The notes under the pieces are model-generated. The model made no database searches and had not been told where the DNA came from. It saw only the letters and a list, made by a program, of their open reading frames with translations. From Lysobacter stagni (GTDB lineage: Bacteria > Pseudomonadota > Gammaproteobacteria > Xanthomonadales > Xanthomonadaceae), in NCBI RefSeq assembly GCF_030053425.1, contig NZ_JASGBI010000001.1, forward strand, positions 3,046,001-3,110,000: a DNA stretch of 64,000 nucleotides, given 5' to 3'. Shown in pieces: positions 1-11,435 of this stretch (positions are counted from its first letter, which is position 1; each line of letters begins with the position of its first letter). The position numbers were made by a program, and so were the translations under genes.

Positions 1-548
1 CCACCGGCATCTGCTTCATCGGCGAGCGCGACTTCCGCGAGTTCCTCGGACGTTACCTGCCCGCGCGCGCCGGCGAGATGCGCACGCCCGATGGCCGCGT
101 GATCGGTGAACACGCCGGCGTGTTCTATTTCACGCTCGGGCAACGCGAAGGCCTCAACATCGGCGGCGTGCGCGGATTCGAGGCCGCCCCGTGGTACGTG
201 GTCGGCAAGGACGTAGCCAACAACATCCTGTACGTGGACCAGGGCAGCGACAGTCCATGGCTTCGTTCGCAGGCGCTGCGCTCGGAGCGCGCGCACTGGA
301 TCGCCGGTGCGCCGCCCGCCGCCCGTTTCGCGTGCAGCGCGCAGACGCGCTACCGGCAGGCCGACGAGACCTGTGAGGTGGTCGTGCGCGAGGACGGCAC
401 GCTCGACGTGCATTTCGCCCAACCGCAACGCGCGGTGACGCCGGGGCAGTCCCTGGTCCTCTACGACGGCGAGGTCTGCCTGGGCGGCGCGGTCATCGCC
501 GCCACCGACGCGCCCCTGGAAGAACGCCTGAAGGCAAGAGCTGCATGA
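1..548 (+). CDS. mnmA: tRNA-specific 2-thiouridylase MnmA, 3' part only
   Basis: The window opens inside the gene; the first complete codon is at position 3. MnmA uses ATP and a relayed persulfide to make the 2-thio group of s2U34 in tRNAs for Lys, Glu and Gln in the cytoplasm. The visible part begins with TGICFIGER, which carries the second catalytic cysteine of the family (Cys199 in E. coli numbering), and continues with [29 protein letters not shown] and [17 protein letters not shown], all standard for the MnmA C-terminal beta-barrel. The N-terminal PP-loop ATPase domain lies outside the window. The stop overlaps the hflD start by 4 nt (ATGA), so the two are co-transcribed and probably translationally coupled, the usual mnmA-hflD arrangement. 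Confidence 0.96.
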   Translation, partial: TGICFIGERDFREFLGRYLPARAGEMRTPDGRVIGEHAGVFYFTLGQREGLNIGGVRGFEAAPWYVVGKDVANNILYVDQGSDSPWLRSQALRSERAHWIAGAPPAARFACSAQTRYRQADETCEVVVREDGTLDVHFAQPQRAVTPGQSLVLYDGEVCLGGAVIAATDAPLEERLKARAA

Positions 549-1162
549 GTCAGAACACCTCGATGTCCACGCGCGTCCTCGCCCTCGCCGGCCTCGTGCA
601 GGCCCTGGCACAGGTGCGACGCGTCGCCGACACCGGCCAGGCCAACGCGGCCATCCTCAACACGGCGATGGACTCGGTGTTCCGCATCGATTCGCCCTCG
701 CCCAGCGCGGTCTACGGCGGCGTGGAAGCGCTGCGGCCGGGGCTGACGCTGCTGCGCGACTACTTCGGCACGACGCAGCGCGACGAACAACTGCCCCGTC
801 TGGTGCTGGCCGTGATGCAGCTGGAGCGCCGCTTCGTGCGCGATTCGGCGATGGCGCAACGCGTGCAGGCCGGCATCCGCTCGCAGTCGGACAACGCCGA
901 GCGTCACGGCAGCAGCCATCCGGACGTGATGTCGGCCCTCGGGTCGTTGTATGCGGAAACCCTGAGCCATCTTCGCCCGCGCGTGCTGGTGCAGGGCAAC
1001 CCGCACTACCTGGGCCAGGCCACGGTGGTGGCGGAAGTCCGCGCCATCCTGCTGGCGGCGGTGCGCTCGGCGGTGCTGTGGCGCCAGTGCGGCGGCAGCC
1101 TGTGGGATTTCCTGCTGCGCCGCCGCGCCCTGCTGGAGGCGGTCAAGGACCACCTGGGGTAA
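545..1162 (+). CDS. hflD: HflD family protein
   Basis: A 205-residue protein, the usual size of HflD, a peripheral inner-membrane protein named in E. coli for its effect on phage lambda lysogenization through CII. Its general cellular role outside coliphage biology is unclear. Recognisable stretches are [23 protein letters not shown] near the N-terminus and the [16 protein letters not shown] segment. The ATG overlaps the mnmA stop. The identification rests on sequence similarity recognised by eye plus the very conserved mnmA-hflD pairing. Nothing is truncated. Confidence 0.93.
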   Translation: MSQNTSMSTRVLALAGLVQALAQVRRVADTGQANAAILNTAMDSVFRIDSPSPSAVYGGVEALRPGLTLLRDYFGTTQRDEQLPRLVLAVMQLERRFVRDSAMAQRVQAGIRSQSDNAERHGSSHPDVMSALGSLYAETLSHLRPRVLVQGNPHYLGQATVVAEVRAILLAAVRSAVLWRQCGGSLWDFLLRRRALLEAVKDHLG

Positions 1163-1192
1163 TCGCAGGCCGGGCCCTCGCCCGGCGCGTCG

Positions 1193-1321
1193 TCAGGCCA
1201 GCGGTGTGTGCATGCCGCCCAACCCGCACGCCCAGCACACGGCAGCGATCAACGCCAAGGCCGCCGTCCAGCGCAACGCCTGCTCCACCCGGTCGGACCG
1301 GGCCGGCTTGTCCATTTTCAT
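1193..1321 (-). CDS. possible 42-residue single-pass membrane protein
   Basis: A short open frame with an ATG at 1321-1319 preceded on the minus strand by AGGGGGACAAC, a plausible ribosome binding site about 6 nt upstream. The predicted peptide starts MKMDKPARSDRVEQALRW (charged, cytoplasmic-looking) and continues with a hydrophobic run of about 16 residues containing two Cys, then ends after a short Gly/His tail. It is convergent with hflD and occupies most of an otherwise empty gap. I do not recognise a family. It could be a chance frame in GC-rich DNA; the good Shine-Dalgarno and the clean charged-then-hydrophobic layout are the only support. Confidence 0.4.
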   Translation of the reverse strand: MKMDKPARSDRVEQALRWTAALALIAAVCWACGLGGMHTPLA

Positions 1322-1566
1322 GTTGTCCCCCTGCGTGCCGCACATGAAATAACGGCACCACACGCAAGTCCTTGACTGTTGTCACGCACTGCATCGGCGT
1401 GGGCGGCCAGCGATGGACGGCGATGTGAAGTTGCGACGGGTGGCACAAGGACGTCATGCGCGATGACGTCATCGGCACCGCTGTATCGAAGCCGCCATGC
1501 CCACGGAAGCGGAATCCACGCCTCCGACGCATCACCTCTTCCGGAAGTGCACCCTTATCTGCGAGT

Positions 1567-1592
1567 TGGATTCCCGCCTTCGCGGGATGACA
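1567..1592. repeat. dispersed intergenic inverted repeat (single hairpin)
   Basis: GGATTCCCGCCTTCGCGGGATGACA forms a short hairpin (CCCGC/GCGGG). The same element, usually as a two-hairpin composite, recurs between genes at 16668-16751, 27351-27450, 40223-40325 and 48875-49003. It is a REP/BIME-like extragenic family, here downstream of acnB. Confidence 0.7.
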
Positions 1593-1595
1593 GCC

Positions 1596-1625
1596 CAAAA
1601 AAGAACCCCGGCCAAGGCCGGGGTT
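1596..1625 (-). terminator. intrinsic terminator of acnB
   Basis: Perfect 10-bp stem AACCCCGGCC / GGCCGGGGTT (1604-1613 and 1616-1625) with a 2-nt loop, followed on the minus strand by a run of T (plus-strand A run at 1597-1603). It lies 28 nt beyond the acnB stop. Confidence 0.9.
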
Positions 1626-1652
1626 CGTTGGTTAACGCGCCAACCGCATGGA

Positions 1653-4238
1653 TCAGGCGCTGACCGTCTCCGCCACCTGGCGGTAGTCCTCGATCTGGTC
1701 GAAGTTCATGTAGCGGTAGATCTCGGCGCCGTTGCTGTTGATCACACCGACGTCCGCCATGTACTCCTCGCGGGTCGGGATGCGACCCAGGCGCGAGCAG
1801 ATGGCGGCCAGCTCGGCCGAACCCAGGTACACGTTGGTGTTGCGACCCAGTCGGTTCGGGAAGTTGCGCGTGCTGGTGGAGAACACCGTCGCGCCTTCGC
1901 GCGCCTGCGCCTGGTTGCCCATGCACAGCGAGCAGCCCGGCATTTCCATGCGCGCGCCGGCAGTGCCGAAGGTGCCGTAGTGGCCTTCCTTGGTCAGCTC
2001 GGACGCGTCCATCTTGGTCGGCGGCGCGACCCACAGGCGGGTCGGGATGTCGCGCTTGCCTTCCAGCAGCTTCGCCGCGGCACGGAAGTGACCGATGTTG
2101 GTCATGCACGAACCGATGAACACCTCGTCGATCTTCGCACCGGCAACGTCGGACAGCGTCTTCACGTCGTCCGGGTCGTTCGGGCAGGCCAGGATCGGCT
2201 CGACGATCTCGTTGAGGTCGATCTCGATGACCGCGGCGTACTCGGCATCGGCATCGCCTTCCAGCAGCTGCGGGTTGGCCAGCCACGCTTCCATCGCCTT
2301 GATGCGGCGCGCCAGCGAGCGCGGGTCGGCATACCCTTCCGCGATCATCCACTTCAGCAGCGTGATGTTGCTGGTGATGTACTCGATGATCGGCGCCTTG
2401 TCCAAATGGACCGTGCAGCCGGCAGCCGAGCGTTCGGCCGAGGCGTCGGAGAGTTCGAACGCCTGCTCCACCTTGAGGTGCGGCAGACCTTCGATCTCGA
2501 GGATGCGACCGGAGAAGATGTTCTTCTTGCCCTGCTTGGCGACCGTCAGCAGGCCCTGCTTGATCGCGGCCAGCGGGATCGCGTTGACCAGGTCACGCAG
2601 GGTCACGCCCGGCTGCATCTCGCCCTTGAAGCGGACCAGCACCGATTCCGGCATGTCCAGCGGCATCACGCCGGTGGCCGCGGCGAACGCGACCAGGCCG
2701 GAACCGGCCGGGAACGAGATGCCCACCGGGAAGCGCGTGTGCGAGTCGCCGCCGGTGCCGACGGTGTCGGGCAGCAGCATGCGGTTGAGCCAGCTGTGGA
2801 TCACGCCGTCGCCCGGGCGCAGCGCGATGCCGCCACGGTTGCTGATGAAGGCCGGCAGCTCGTGGTGCGTCTTGACGTCGACGGGCTTCGGGTAAGCGGC
2901 GGTGTGGCAGAACGACTGCATGACCAGGTCGGCCGAGAAGCCCAGGCAGGCCAGGTCCTTCAGCTCGTCGCGGGTCATCGGGCCGGTGGTGTCCTGCGAA
3001 CCCACCGAGGTCATCTTCGGCTCGCAGTACGTGCCCGGACGAATACCCTTGTTTTCCGGCAGGCCGCAGGCGCGACCGACCATCTTCTGCGCCAGCGAGT
3101 AACCCTTGCCGGTGTCGGCCGGGTTCTGCGGCAGGCGGAACAGCGTCGACGGGGCCAGGCCCAGCGCTTCACGCGCCTTGGCGGTGAGGCCACGGCCGAC
3201 GATCAGCGGAATGCGGCCGCCGGCACGGACTTCGTCGAACAGCACATCGGACTTCACCGCGAACTCGGCGATGACCTTGCCGTCTTTCAGCGCCTTGCCG
3301 TCGTACGGACGCAGTTCGACCACGTCACCCATGTTCATCTGCGACACGTCGAGTTCGATCGGCAGCGCGCCGGCGTCTTCCATCGTGTTGTAGAAGATCG
3401 GCGCGATCTTCGAACCCAGGCACACGCCGCCGAAGCGCTTGTTCGGGATGAACGGAATGTCTTCGCCGGTGAACCACAGCACCGAGTTGGTGGCGGACTT
3501 GCGCGAAGAACCGGTGCCGACCACGTCGCCGACGTAGGCGACCAGGTGGCCCTTCTCCTTCAGCGACTCGATGAAGGCGACCGGGCCGCGCTTGCCGTCT
3601 TCTTCCGGCTCGATGCCGTCGCGCTTGTTCTTCAGCATCGCCAGCGCGTGCAGCGGGATGTCCGGGCGCGTGGTGGCGTCAGGTGCGGGCGACAGGTCGT
3701 CGGTGTTGGTCTCGCCCGTCACCTTGAAGACGGTGATGGTCATCGACTCGGGCACTTCCGGACGGCTGGTGAACCACTCGGCGTCGGCCCAGCTCTGCAG
3801 CACGGACTTCGCGTTGGCGTTGCCCTTCTCGGCCTTTTCCTGCACGTCATGGAAGGCGTCGAACATCAGCAGCGTGTGCTTGAGCGCGTTGGCGGCGACG
3901 GTGCCGACTTCGGCGTCGTCCAGCAGCTCGACCAGCGGATGGATGTTGTAGCCGCCCAGCATCGTGCCCAGCAGCTCGGTGGCGCGGGCGCGGGAGATCA
4001 GCGCGTTCTTCTCGGTGCCGAAGGCGACGGCGGCGAGGTACGAGGCCTTCACCTTGGCGGCGTCGTCGACGCCGGCCGGCACGCGATTGGTGATCAGGTC
4101 GAGCAGGAAGCCTTCCTCGCCCGCCGGCGGGTTCTTCAGCAGTTCGATGACGTCGGCGGTCTGCTGCGCGGTGAGCGGCAGCGGCGGAATACCGAGGGCG
4201 GCGCGCTCGGCAACGTGGTGGCGGTAGGCTTCCAACAT
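1653..4238 (-). CDS. acnB: bifunctional aconitate hydratase 2 / 2-methylisocitrate dehydratase AcnB
   Basis: 861 residues, the normal AcnB length. It interconverts citrate and isocitrate in the TCA cycle and can act on 2-methylisocitrate in the methylcitrate cycle. Typical AcnB features are the N-terminal HEAT-like region ([22 protein letters not shown]), then [20 protein letters not shown], the [15 protein letters not shown] motif, and iron-sulfur ligand motifs [13 protein letters not shown] and [11 protein letters not shown] near the C-terminus. The open frame runs further upstream, but ATG 4238 has GGAGAAACCC immediately before it and gives the conserved N-terminus. The gene ends at a strong terminator. 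A small PIN/AbrB module separates it from acnA; the two aconitases belong to different families and are not duplicates. Confidence 0.97.
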   Translation of the reverse strand: MLEAYRHHVAERAALGIPPLPLTAQQTADVIELLKNPPAGEEGFLLDLITNRVPAGVDDAAKVKASYLAAVAFGTEKNALISRARATELLGTMLGGYNIHPLVELLDDAEVGTVAANALKHTLLMFDAFHDVQEKAEKGNANAKSVLQSWADAEWFTSRPEVPESMTITVFKVTGETNTDDLSPAPDATTRPDIPLHALAMLKNKRDGIEPEEDGKRGPVAFIESLKEKGHLVAYVGDVVGTGSSRKSATNSVLWFTGEDIPFIPNKRFGGVCLGSKIAPIFYNTMEDAGALPIELDVSQMNMGDVVELRPYDGKALKDGKVIAEFAVKSDVLFDEVRAGGRIPLIVGRGLTAKAREALGLAPSTLFRLPQNPADTGKGYSLAQKMVGRACGLPENKGIRPGTYCEPKMTSVGSQDTTGPMTRDELKDLACLGFSADLVMQSFCHTAAYPKPVDVKTHHELPAFISNRGGIALRPGDGVIHSWLNRMLLPDTVGTGGDSHTRFPVGISFPAGSGLVAFAAATGVMPLDMPESVLVRFKGEMQPGVTLRDLVNAIPLAAIKQGLLTVAKQGKKNIFSGRILEIEGLPHLKVEQAFELSDASAERSAAGCTVHLDKAPIIEYITSNITLLKWMIAEGYADPRSLARRIKAMEAWLANPQLLEGDADAEYAAVIEIDLNEIVEPILACPNDPDDVKTLSDVAGAKIDEVFIGSCMTNIGHFRAAAKLLEGKRDIPTRLWVAPPTKMDASELTKEGHYGTFGTAGARMEMPGCSLCMGNQAQAREGATVFSTSTRNFPNRLGRNTNVYLGSAELAAICSRLGRIPTREEYMADVGVINSNGAEIYRYMNFDQIEDYRQVAETVSA

Positions 4239-4282
4239 GGGTTTCTCCAATGAACTGCTGACAGATATCAAGGCGCCGTCGT

Positions 4283-4690
4283 TCAAGTCGCTTTCGGAAC
4301 GATGAGCTTGAGGCCCTTGAAGTAATCGCGGAAAAAGGCGTCGTCGCGGGTGATCAGGCCGTCGCATTGCAACAGCGCGTGCGCGCCGATCAGGAAGTCG
4401 GCGACGACGCGCTCGCGTCGTCCGCCGCGCGAGCGGAAACGTTTGTTCATGTGCCCGGCGCGCATCGCAGCGGCTTCCAGCGTGGGCTGGTAGCGGATGC
4501 CGAGCGTGGCGAGCGTCTCCATCAGGTTGACGGAGGTGTCGAGCATCGACTGCACTTCGGCGACGACCGCGTCGCACACGACCACGTCCTCGCGCGCGAG
4601 CGCATCGCCGATGCACGTCTCGGACGCCTCCGCGTAACGCGGATCGCCGATGAGGACATCGAGGAGGACGGAGGAGTCGAGAGCGATCAT
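4283..4690 (-). CDS. PIN-domain toxin (VapC-like)
   Basis: 135-residue PIN-domain protein, predicted Mg-dependent RNase toxin of a type II toxin-antitoxin pair. Acidic active-site residues are visible: D5 in [17 protein letters not shown] in [10 protein letters not shown] in [13 protein letters not shown] and D in [14 protein letters not shown]. The ATG (4690) overlaps the stop of the upstream antitoxin gene in an ATGA junction, so the pair is translationally coupled. The more upstream in-frame starts would run through the antitoxin gene and are rejected. The C-terminus [13 protein letters not shown] resembles other chromosomal VapC proteins. The target RNA cannot be read from sequence. Confidence 0.9.
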   Translation of the reverse strand: MIALDSSVLLDVLIGDPRYAEASETCIGDALAREDVVVCDAVVAEVQSMLDTSVNLMETLATLGIRYQPTLEAAAMRAGHMNKRFRSRGGRRERVVADFLIGAHALLQCDGLITRDDAFFRDYFKGLKLIVPKAT

Positions 4691-4932
4691 TCGATCGGGT
4701 CGTTCGGCGCCCGGCCGCGCGTGGCGCGCAGGGCCTCGTCGGTGGTTTCCAGGCCGTCGACCAGCTTGAACTTGCCGCGCACCTTGCGCAGCGCCTCGCT
4801 GACGTCCTTGCGCAGGATGATGCGGCCGCCGTCCAGCTCGACCTTCAGCGTGGTGCCCTTGGTCAGGCCCAGCGCATCGCGCACGGCCTTGGGCAGGGTG
4901 ATCTGGCCTCGTTCGGCAACGGTGGCTTCCAC
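4687..4932 (-). CDS. AbrB/SpoVT-type antitoxin (VapB-like)
   Basis: 81-residue swapped-hairpin AbrB protein that should bind the PIN toxin and repress the operon. The N-terminal half [23 protein letters not shown] is the classic AbrB/SpoVT DNA-binding motif; the C-terminal half is the likely toxin-neutralising tail. I place the start at GTG 4932 because GAGGAGG lies 6 nt upstream; the longer frame from 5037 adds residues unlike the family. The promoter region carries a GGTATG/CATACC inverted repeat (4959-4981). The gene overlaps the toxin start by 4 nt. Confidence 0.9.
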   Translation of the reverse strand: MEATVAERGQITLPKAVRDALGLTKGTTLKVELDGGRIILRKDVSEALRKVRGKFKLVDGLETTDEALRATRGRAPNDPIE

Positions 4933-4958
4933 GGCGGACCTCCTCGACGGACAGATTT

Positions 4959-4981
4959 GGTATGCGCAAATGATACATACC
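4959..4981. promoter_or_regulatory. candidate operator of the toxin-antitoxin operon
   Basis: Inverted repeat GGTATG - 11 nt - CATACC sits 26 nt upstream of the antitoxin GTG. TATCAT/TATGTA sequences resembling a -10 box lie inside it on the minus strand, so occupancy by the antitoxin complex would block transcription. Autoregulation is inferred from the family. Confidence 0.6.
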
Positions 4982-5142
4982 TTCCCGCCCATACTCCATC
5001 GTGCGTGATCCGACAGGCGCACAATGAGGGCCCGCATTCAGGATCTGGACCGTCGTCCGGTCGCCTTAACACGAGCAGCGGATAATCGATCGATCTCCGA
5101 GCCAGACTCGCCATTCAGCCAAGCACCCGCCAGGAGGCCCCC

Positions 5143-7905
<2,763 letters not shown>

Positions 7906-7938
7906 CTCCGGAACGGCGGAAGCCCTAACCGCTGCAAG

Positions 7939-7975
7939 CCCCTCTCCCACCGGGAGAGGGGTTGGGGTGAGGGTC
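7939..7975. repeat. CCCCTCTCCC hairpin repeat downstream of acnA
   Basis: 10-bp stem CCCCTCTCCC / GGGAGAGGGG (7939-7948, 7952-7961) followed by GTTGGGGTGAGGG. This is an extragenic hairpin family common in xanthomonads. It sits 34 nt after the acnA stop and could slow or end transcription, though no T-run follows. Confidence 0.65.
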
Positions 7976-8056
7976 GGCGGAGTCATTGCGTCGATGGCCG
8001 CGACATGCCACAGAGGCTAATGACCTGCGTGACGCAGAGCTTTCCCTGATTTCCGT

Positions 8057-8500
8057 CTACAGCCTGGCTTCCCACCGCGCGCTGATGAGCCGCCATTCGC
8101 CGTCCTGCTCGCGCCAGCCGGTTTCGACCTCGTAGAGCCTGGCCGCGTCCGGCAGCAGCTGCCCGGATCCACCCGTCATCGCGACGCTGAAGCGCGCGGT
8201 CGCGTGGCCGGGAGTCATCTGGATCGCAACCGGGCCTGTGTTCGCGCCGACATGCCCATGCCTCAGGAACAGCACCTGCGCCATGCGCCGCACCCCGTCG
8301 CGGTCCAATGCATCGGGCCCGACGAAATCGTCCGCAAGCAGATCGCGGACGCCGGCCGCGTCCTTGCGTTCCACCGCCTCATGCAGCGCATCGATGGTCT
8401 CCCGCAGGCGCTGCTCCGGCGGCGCACGGCCGCAGCCGGTGGACACCGCCACCAGCAATGCCACCGCGCCCAGGCGTTTCACCGCCCTGCCGATCTCCAT
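8057..8500 (-). CDS. small lipoprotein of unknown function, NTF2/SnoaL-like fold likely
   Basis: 147 residues from ATG 8500. The N-terminus has two Arg/Lys, a hydrophobic core [14 protein letters not shown] and then a Cys at residue 23, matching a lipoprotein signal peptide, so the mature protein is probably anchored in the envelope. The body ([40 protein letters not shown] and the C-terminal [25 protein letters not shown]) looks like the NTF2-like / DUF4440-type alpha+beta fold. That fold assignment is by pattern only. A GGGGGCG precedes the start. The gene is divergent from rpfB; a longer start at 8554 would put the signal peptide internally and is less likely. Confidence 0.75.
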   Translation of the reverse strand: MEIGRAVKRLGAVALLVAVSTGCGRAPPEQRLRETIDALHEAVERKDAAGVRDLLADDFVGPDALDRDGVRRMAQVLFLRHGHVGANTGPVAIQMTPGHATARFSVAMTGGSGQLLPDAARLYEVETGWREQDGEWRLISARWEARL

Positions 8501-8605
8501 TCGACGCCCCCATGCGCACGTTCCGGCGACCATCCTGCCATGCGTCCCGGGCAAGCCGCGATTCGCCTTGCCAGCCCCCGGGCCCTATGCTCCAATCCGG
8601 GGAGT

Positions 8606-8615
8606 ACCGTACGGT
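8606..8615. promoter_or_regulatory. ACCGTACGGT palindrome upstream of rpfB
   Basis: A perfect 10-bp palindrome in the gap between the divergent lipoprotein gene and rpfB, 72 nt before the rpfB start. A TATGCT hexamer lies at 8586-8591 on the plus strand without a good -35. It could be a regulator site; function is unproven. Confidence 0.3.
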
Positions 8616-8686
8616 GGAGCATCCCAAGAATGCGACCGACGGGCTTCGAGGAAGTTGTTCCACAAGCGATTGGAGAGGGGATCGCG

Positions 8687-10366
8687 ATGAGTTTCGAACG
8701 TCCGTGGCTGGCCCAGTATCCAGAAAGGGTCCCGGCCGAGATCGACATGGATGAGTTTTCGTCCGTGGTCGCGGTGCTGGAAAGCGCCATTGGGAATTAC
8801 CGCGACCGCCCTGCGTTCGCGAATCTGGGCAAGACCCTCACCTACGCGCAGATCGACGAGCTCAGCGCACAGTTCGCCGCCTACCTGCTGGGCGAGCTGA
8901 AGCTCAAGAAGGGCGATCGCGTCGCGATCATGATGCCCAACTGCCTGCAGTACCCCATCGCCACCTTCGGCATCCTGCGTGCCGGCCTGACGGTGGTGAA
9001 TACCAATCCGATGTACACCGCGCGCGAGCTGCGCCACCAGCTGGTCGACTCGGGTGCGAGCGCCATCCTGGTGCTCGACAACTTCGCGCACACCGTGCAG
9101 GAAGTGATCGCCGACACCTCGGTGAAGCAGGTCATCACCACCGGGCTGGGCGACATGCTCGGATTCCCGAAGGGCTCGGTCGTCAACTTCGTGTTGAAGT
9201 ACGTGAAGAAGATGGTGCCCGACTACGAGCTGCCGGGCGCGATCCGTTTCCGCGACGCCCTCGCCCTGGGCCAGCGCCATGCGCTGCCCGAGGTGGAGAT
9301 CGCCGGCGAGGACATCGCCTTCCTGCAGTACACCGGCGGCACCACCGGCGTGGCCAAGGGCGCCATGCTGACCCACCGCAACATGGTCGCCAACATGCAG
9401 CAGGCGGCGGCGTGGGTGGGCACCAACGTGCGGCTGGGCGAAGAGACCATCATCACCGCGCTGCCGCTGTACCACATCTTCGCGCTGACGGCGAATGGCC
9501 TGGTCTTCATGAAGTTCGGTGGACTGAACTACATGATCACCAACCCGCGCGACATGAAGGGCTTCGTCAAGGAGCTCAAGAGCGTCCGCTTCACCGCCAT
9601 CACCGGCGTCAATACGCTGTTCAACGGCCTGTTGAACACGCCGGGCTTCAGCGATCTGGATTTCTCCAGCCTGCACCTCACGCTGGGCGGCGGCATGGCC
9701 GTGCAGCGCGCGGTGGCCGAGCGCTGGAAGCAGGTGACCGGCGTGACCCTGGTCGAGGCCTACGGCCTCACCGAGTCCGCACCGGCGGCGTGCATCAACC
9801 CCATGGACCTGGCCGAGTACAACGGCGCCATCGGCCTGCCCATTCCGTCCACCGACGCCTGCGTCAAGGACGAGAACGGCCGCATCCTGCCGATGGGCGA
9901 AGTCGGCGAGCTGTGCATCAAGGGCCCGCAGGTCATGAAGGGCTACTGGAACCGACCGGAGGAAACCGCCGGCGCCATCGATGCCGACGGCTGGCTGCAC
10001 ACCGGCGACATGGCACGCATGGACGAGAAGGGTTTCTTCTACATCGTCGATCGCAAGAAGGACATGATCCTGGTGTCCGGCTTCAACGTGTATCCGAACG
10101 AAGTCGAGGACGTGATCGCGATGATGCCGGGCGTGCTGGAAGTGGCCGCGGTCGGCGTGCCGGACGACAAGTCCGGCGAGGCGGTCAAGGTGGTCATCGT
10201 CAAGAAGGATCCGTCGCTGACCGCCGAGCAGGTCAAGGCGCACGCGCGCGAGAACCTGACCGGTTACAAGCATCCGCGCTACGTCGAGTTCCGCACGGAA
10301 CTGCCGAAAACCAACGTCGGCAAAATCCTGCGTCGCGAGCTGCGCGACAACCCGACCACGCACTGA
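8687..10366 (+). CDS. rpfB: long-chain fatty acyl-CoA ligase (FadD/RpfB)
   Basis: 559 residues, normal for FadD. It activates free fatty acids to acyl-CoA in the cytoplasm for beta-oxidation; in Xanthomonas the orthologue RpfB also helps turn over DSF-family signals. The adenylate-forming signature is [18 protein letters not shown] at about residues 214-231. Further motifs are [35 protein letters not shown] and the hinge/FACS segment [21 protein letters not shown]; the C-terminal catalytic lysine is in [17 protein letters not shown] 8687 follows GGAGAGGGGATCGCG; the upstream in-frame extension is rejected. It lies just before rpfF in the same orientation, but a strong terminator separates them, so rpfF likely has its own promoter too. 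Confidence 0.95.
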   Translation: MSFERPWLAQYPERVPAEIDMDEFSSVVAVLESAIGNYRDRPAFANLGKTLTYAQIDELSAQFAAYLLGELKLKKGDRVAIMMPNCLQYPIATFGILRAGLTVVNTNPMYTARELRHQLVDSGASAILVLDNFAHTVQEVIADTSVKQVITTGLGDMLGFPKGSVVNFVLKYVKKMVPDYELPGAIRFRDALALGQRHALPEVEIAGEDIAFLQYTGGTTGVAKGAMLTHRNMVANMQQAAAWVGTNVRLGEETIITALPLYHIFALTANGLVFMKFGGLNYMITNPRDMKGFVKELKSVRFTAITGVNTLFNGLLNTPGFSDLDFSSLHLTLGGGMAVQRAVAERWKQVTGVTLVEAYGLTESAPAACINPMDLAEYNGAIGLPIPSTDACVKDENGRILPMGEVGELCIKGPQVMKGYWNRPEETAGAIDADGWLHTGDMARMDEKGFFYIVDRKKDMILVSGFNVYPNEVEDVIAMMPGVLEVAAVGVPDDKSGEAVKVVIVKKDPSLTAEQVKAHARENLTGYKHPRYVEFRTELPKTNVGKILRRELRDNPTTH

Positions 10367-10390
10367 CGCCCCGTCCGTCGGCAAGCCCCG

Positions 10391-10424
10391 AAAGCCCCTC
10401 CCGACCGGAGGGGCTTTTTCTTTT
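10391..10424 (+). terminator. intrinsic terminator between rpfB and rpfF
   Basis: AAGCCCCTCC - CGACC - GGAGGGGCTTTTTCTTTT: a GC-rich stem followed directly by a T-rich tract, 25 nt after the rpfB stop. Confidence 0.92.
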
Positions 10425-10523
10425 CGGGCGAACAACGGGGTGTAGCATCGCCCGGGTGGGCACCCACCCCTGCCGCTCGCTGCCCACTCCCTGCCTGCGG
10501 GCGGCTGTGCCGAGGACCGCAAC

Positions 10524-11399
10524 ATGAGCATGATCGAGAAGCTTCACCGCACGCGCGCCTACCCGACCCTGCGCGTCGAATCCGACCCCGCGGGCGACAG
10601 CCATTGGATGTACATGCACAACGACCACGCTCAGGGCGCGCGGCCGTGTTTCCGCACGGAGCTCATGGACGACATGTGGAGCTTCCTCAACTCGATCACG
10701 CTGCGCGAGAACCAACGCCAGAGCGGACGCCTGCGCCATGTCGTGCTCGCCTCCTCCGCTCCCGGCGCGTTCAATCTCGGCGGCGACCTGCAACTGTTCT
10801 CGCAGCTGATCCGCGCCAACGACCGCGAACACCTGATGGCCTATGCGCGCCGCTGCGTCGATGGCGTGCACCATTTCCACAACGGCCTGGGCGGCGACGT
10901 GCGCACCATCGCACTGGTCCAGGGCGATGCGCTGGGCGGCGGCATGGAGCTGGCGCTGTCGTGCCACACCATCGTGGCCGAGGAAGACGTCGACATGGGC
11001 CTGCCGGAAGTGCTGTTCGGGCTGTTCCCGGGCATGGGCGCGTATTCGTTCCTGTGCAAGCGCGTCACGCCACAGCTGGCCGAACGCCTGATCCTGGAAG
11101 GCACGATCCTGCCGAGCCAGGAATGGCACCGCATGGGCGTTGTCGACCATCTCGTGCCCAAGGGCGAAGGCGAAGCCGCGGTGAACGACATCATCCGCCG
11201 CCAGCAGCGCGCTCCGCATGCGCATCTGGCCATGAACGCCGTGCGCGCCATCGGCCAGCCGGTCGGTTACGACGAACTGGTGGGCATCACCGAAGTCTGG
11301 GTCGACACCGCCCTGGCCCTCGGCGAGAAGGCGCTGCGGACCATGGAGCGCATCGTGCGCGCGCAGGAACGCCGGTCGGGGACGGAAGCGGCGGCCTGA
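10524..11399 (+). CDS. rpfF: DSF synthase RpfF (crotonase superfamily)
   Basis: 291 residues, close to the 289 of Xanthomonas RpfF. It converts 3-hydroxyacyl-ACP to cis-2-unsaturated fatty acids (the diffusible signal factor) by combined dehydratase and thioesterase activity. Two catalytic glutamates expected from Xanthomonas (E141, E161) correspond to E142 in LGGGMELAL and E162 in MGLPEVLFGLFPGMGAY. The N-terminus (HRTRAYPTLRVESD) and AFNLGGDLQLF are RpfF-like rather than ordinary enoyl-CoA hydratase. ATG 10524 follows GAGGACCGCAAC. The gene converges on rpfC with only 36 nt between stops. In Xanthomonas, RpfC binds RpfF and restrains synthesis; that is known of the family and not visible here. 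Confidence 0.95.
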   Translation: MSMIEKLHRTRAYPTLRVESDPAGDSHWMYMHNDHAQGARPCFRTELMDDMWSFLNSITLRENQRQSGRLRHVVLASSAPGAFNLGGDLQLFSQLIRANDREHLMAYARRCVDGVHHFHNGLGGDVRTIALVQGDALGGGMELALSCHTIVAEEDVDMGLPEVLFGLFPGMGAYSFLCKRVTPQLAERLILEGTILPSQEWHRMGVVDHLVPKGEGEAAVNDIIRRQQRAPHAHLAMNAVRAIGQPVGYDELVGITEVWVDTALALGEKALRTMERIVRAQERRSGTEAAA

Positions 11400-11435
11400 T
11401 CGCGGGCGAAGGTCAGTAGCAGGACACAGGGGACA

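Noticed and set aside
1497..4253. Very long plus-strand open frame (over 900 codons) opposite acnB
   Set aside because: It is the antisense shadow of acnB in GC-rich DNA; the translation is low-complexity and rich in Arg, His and Gln with no domain.
10400..10523. rpfB and rpfF as a simple two-gene operon
   Set aside because: A strong intrinsic terminator with T-run lies between them, so only read-through would join them.
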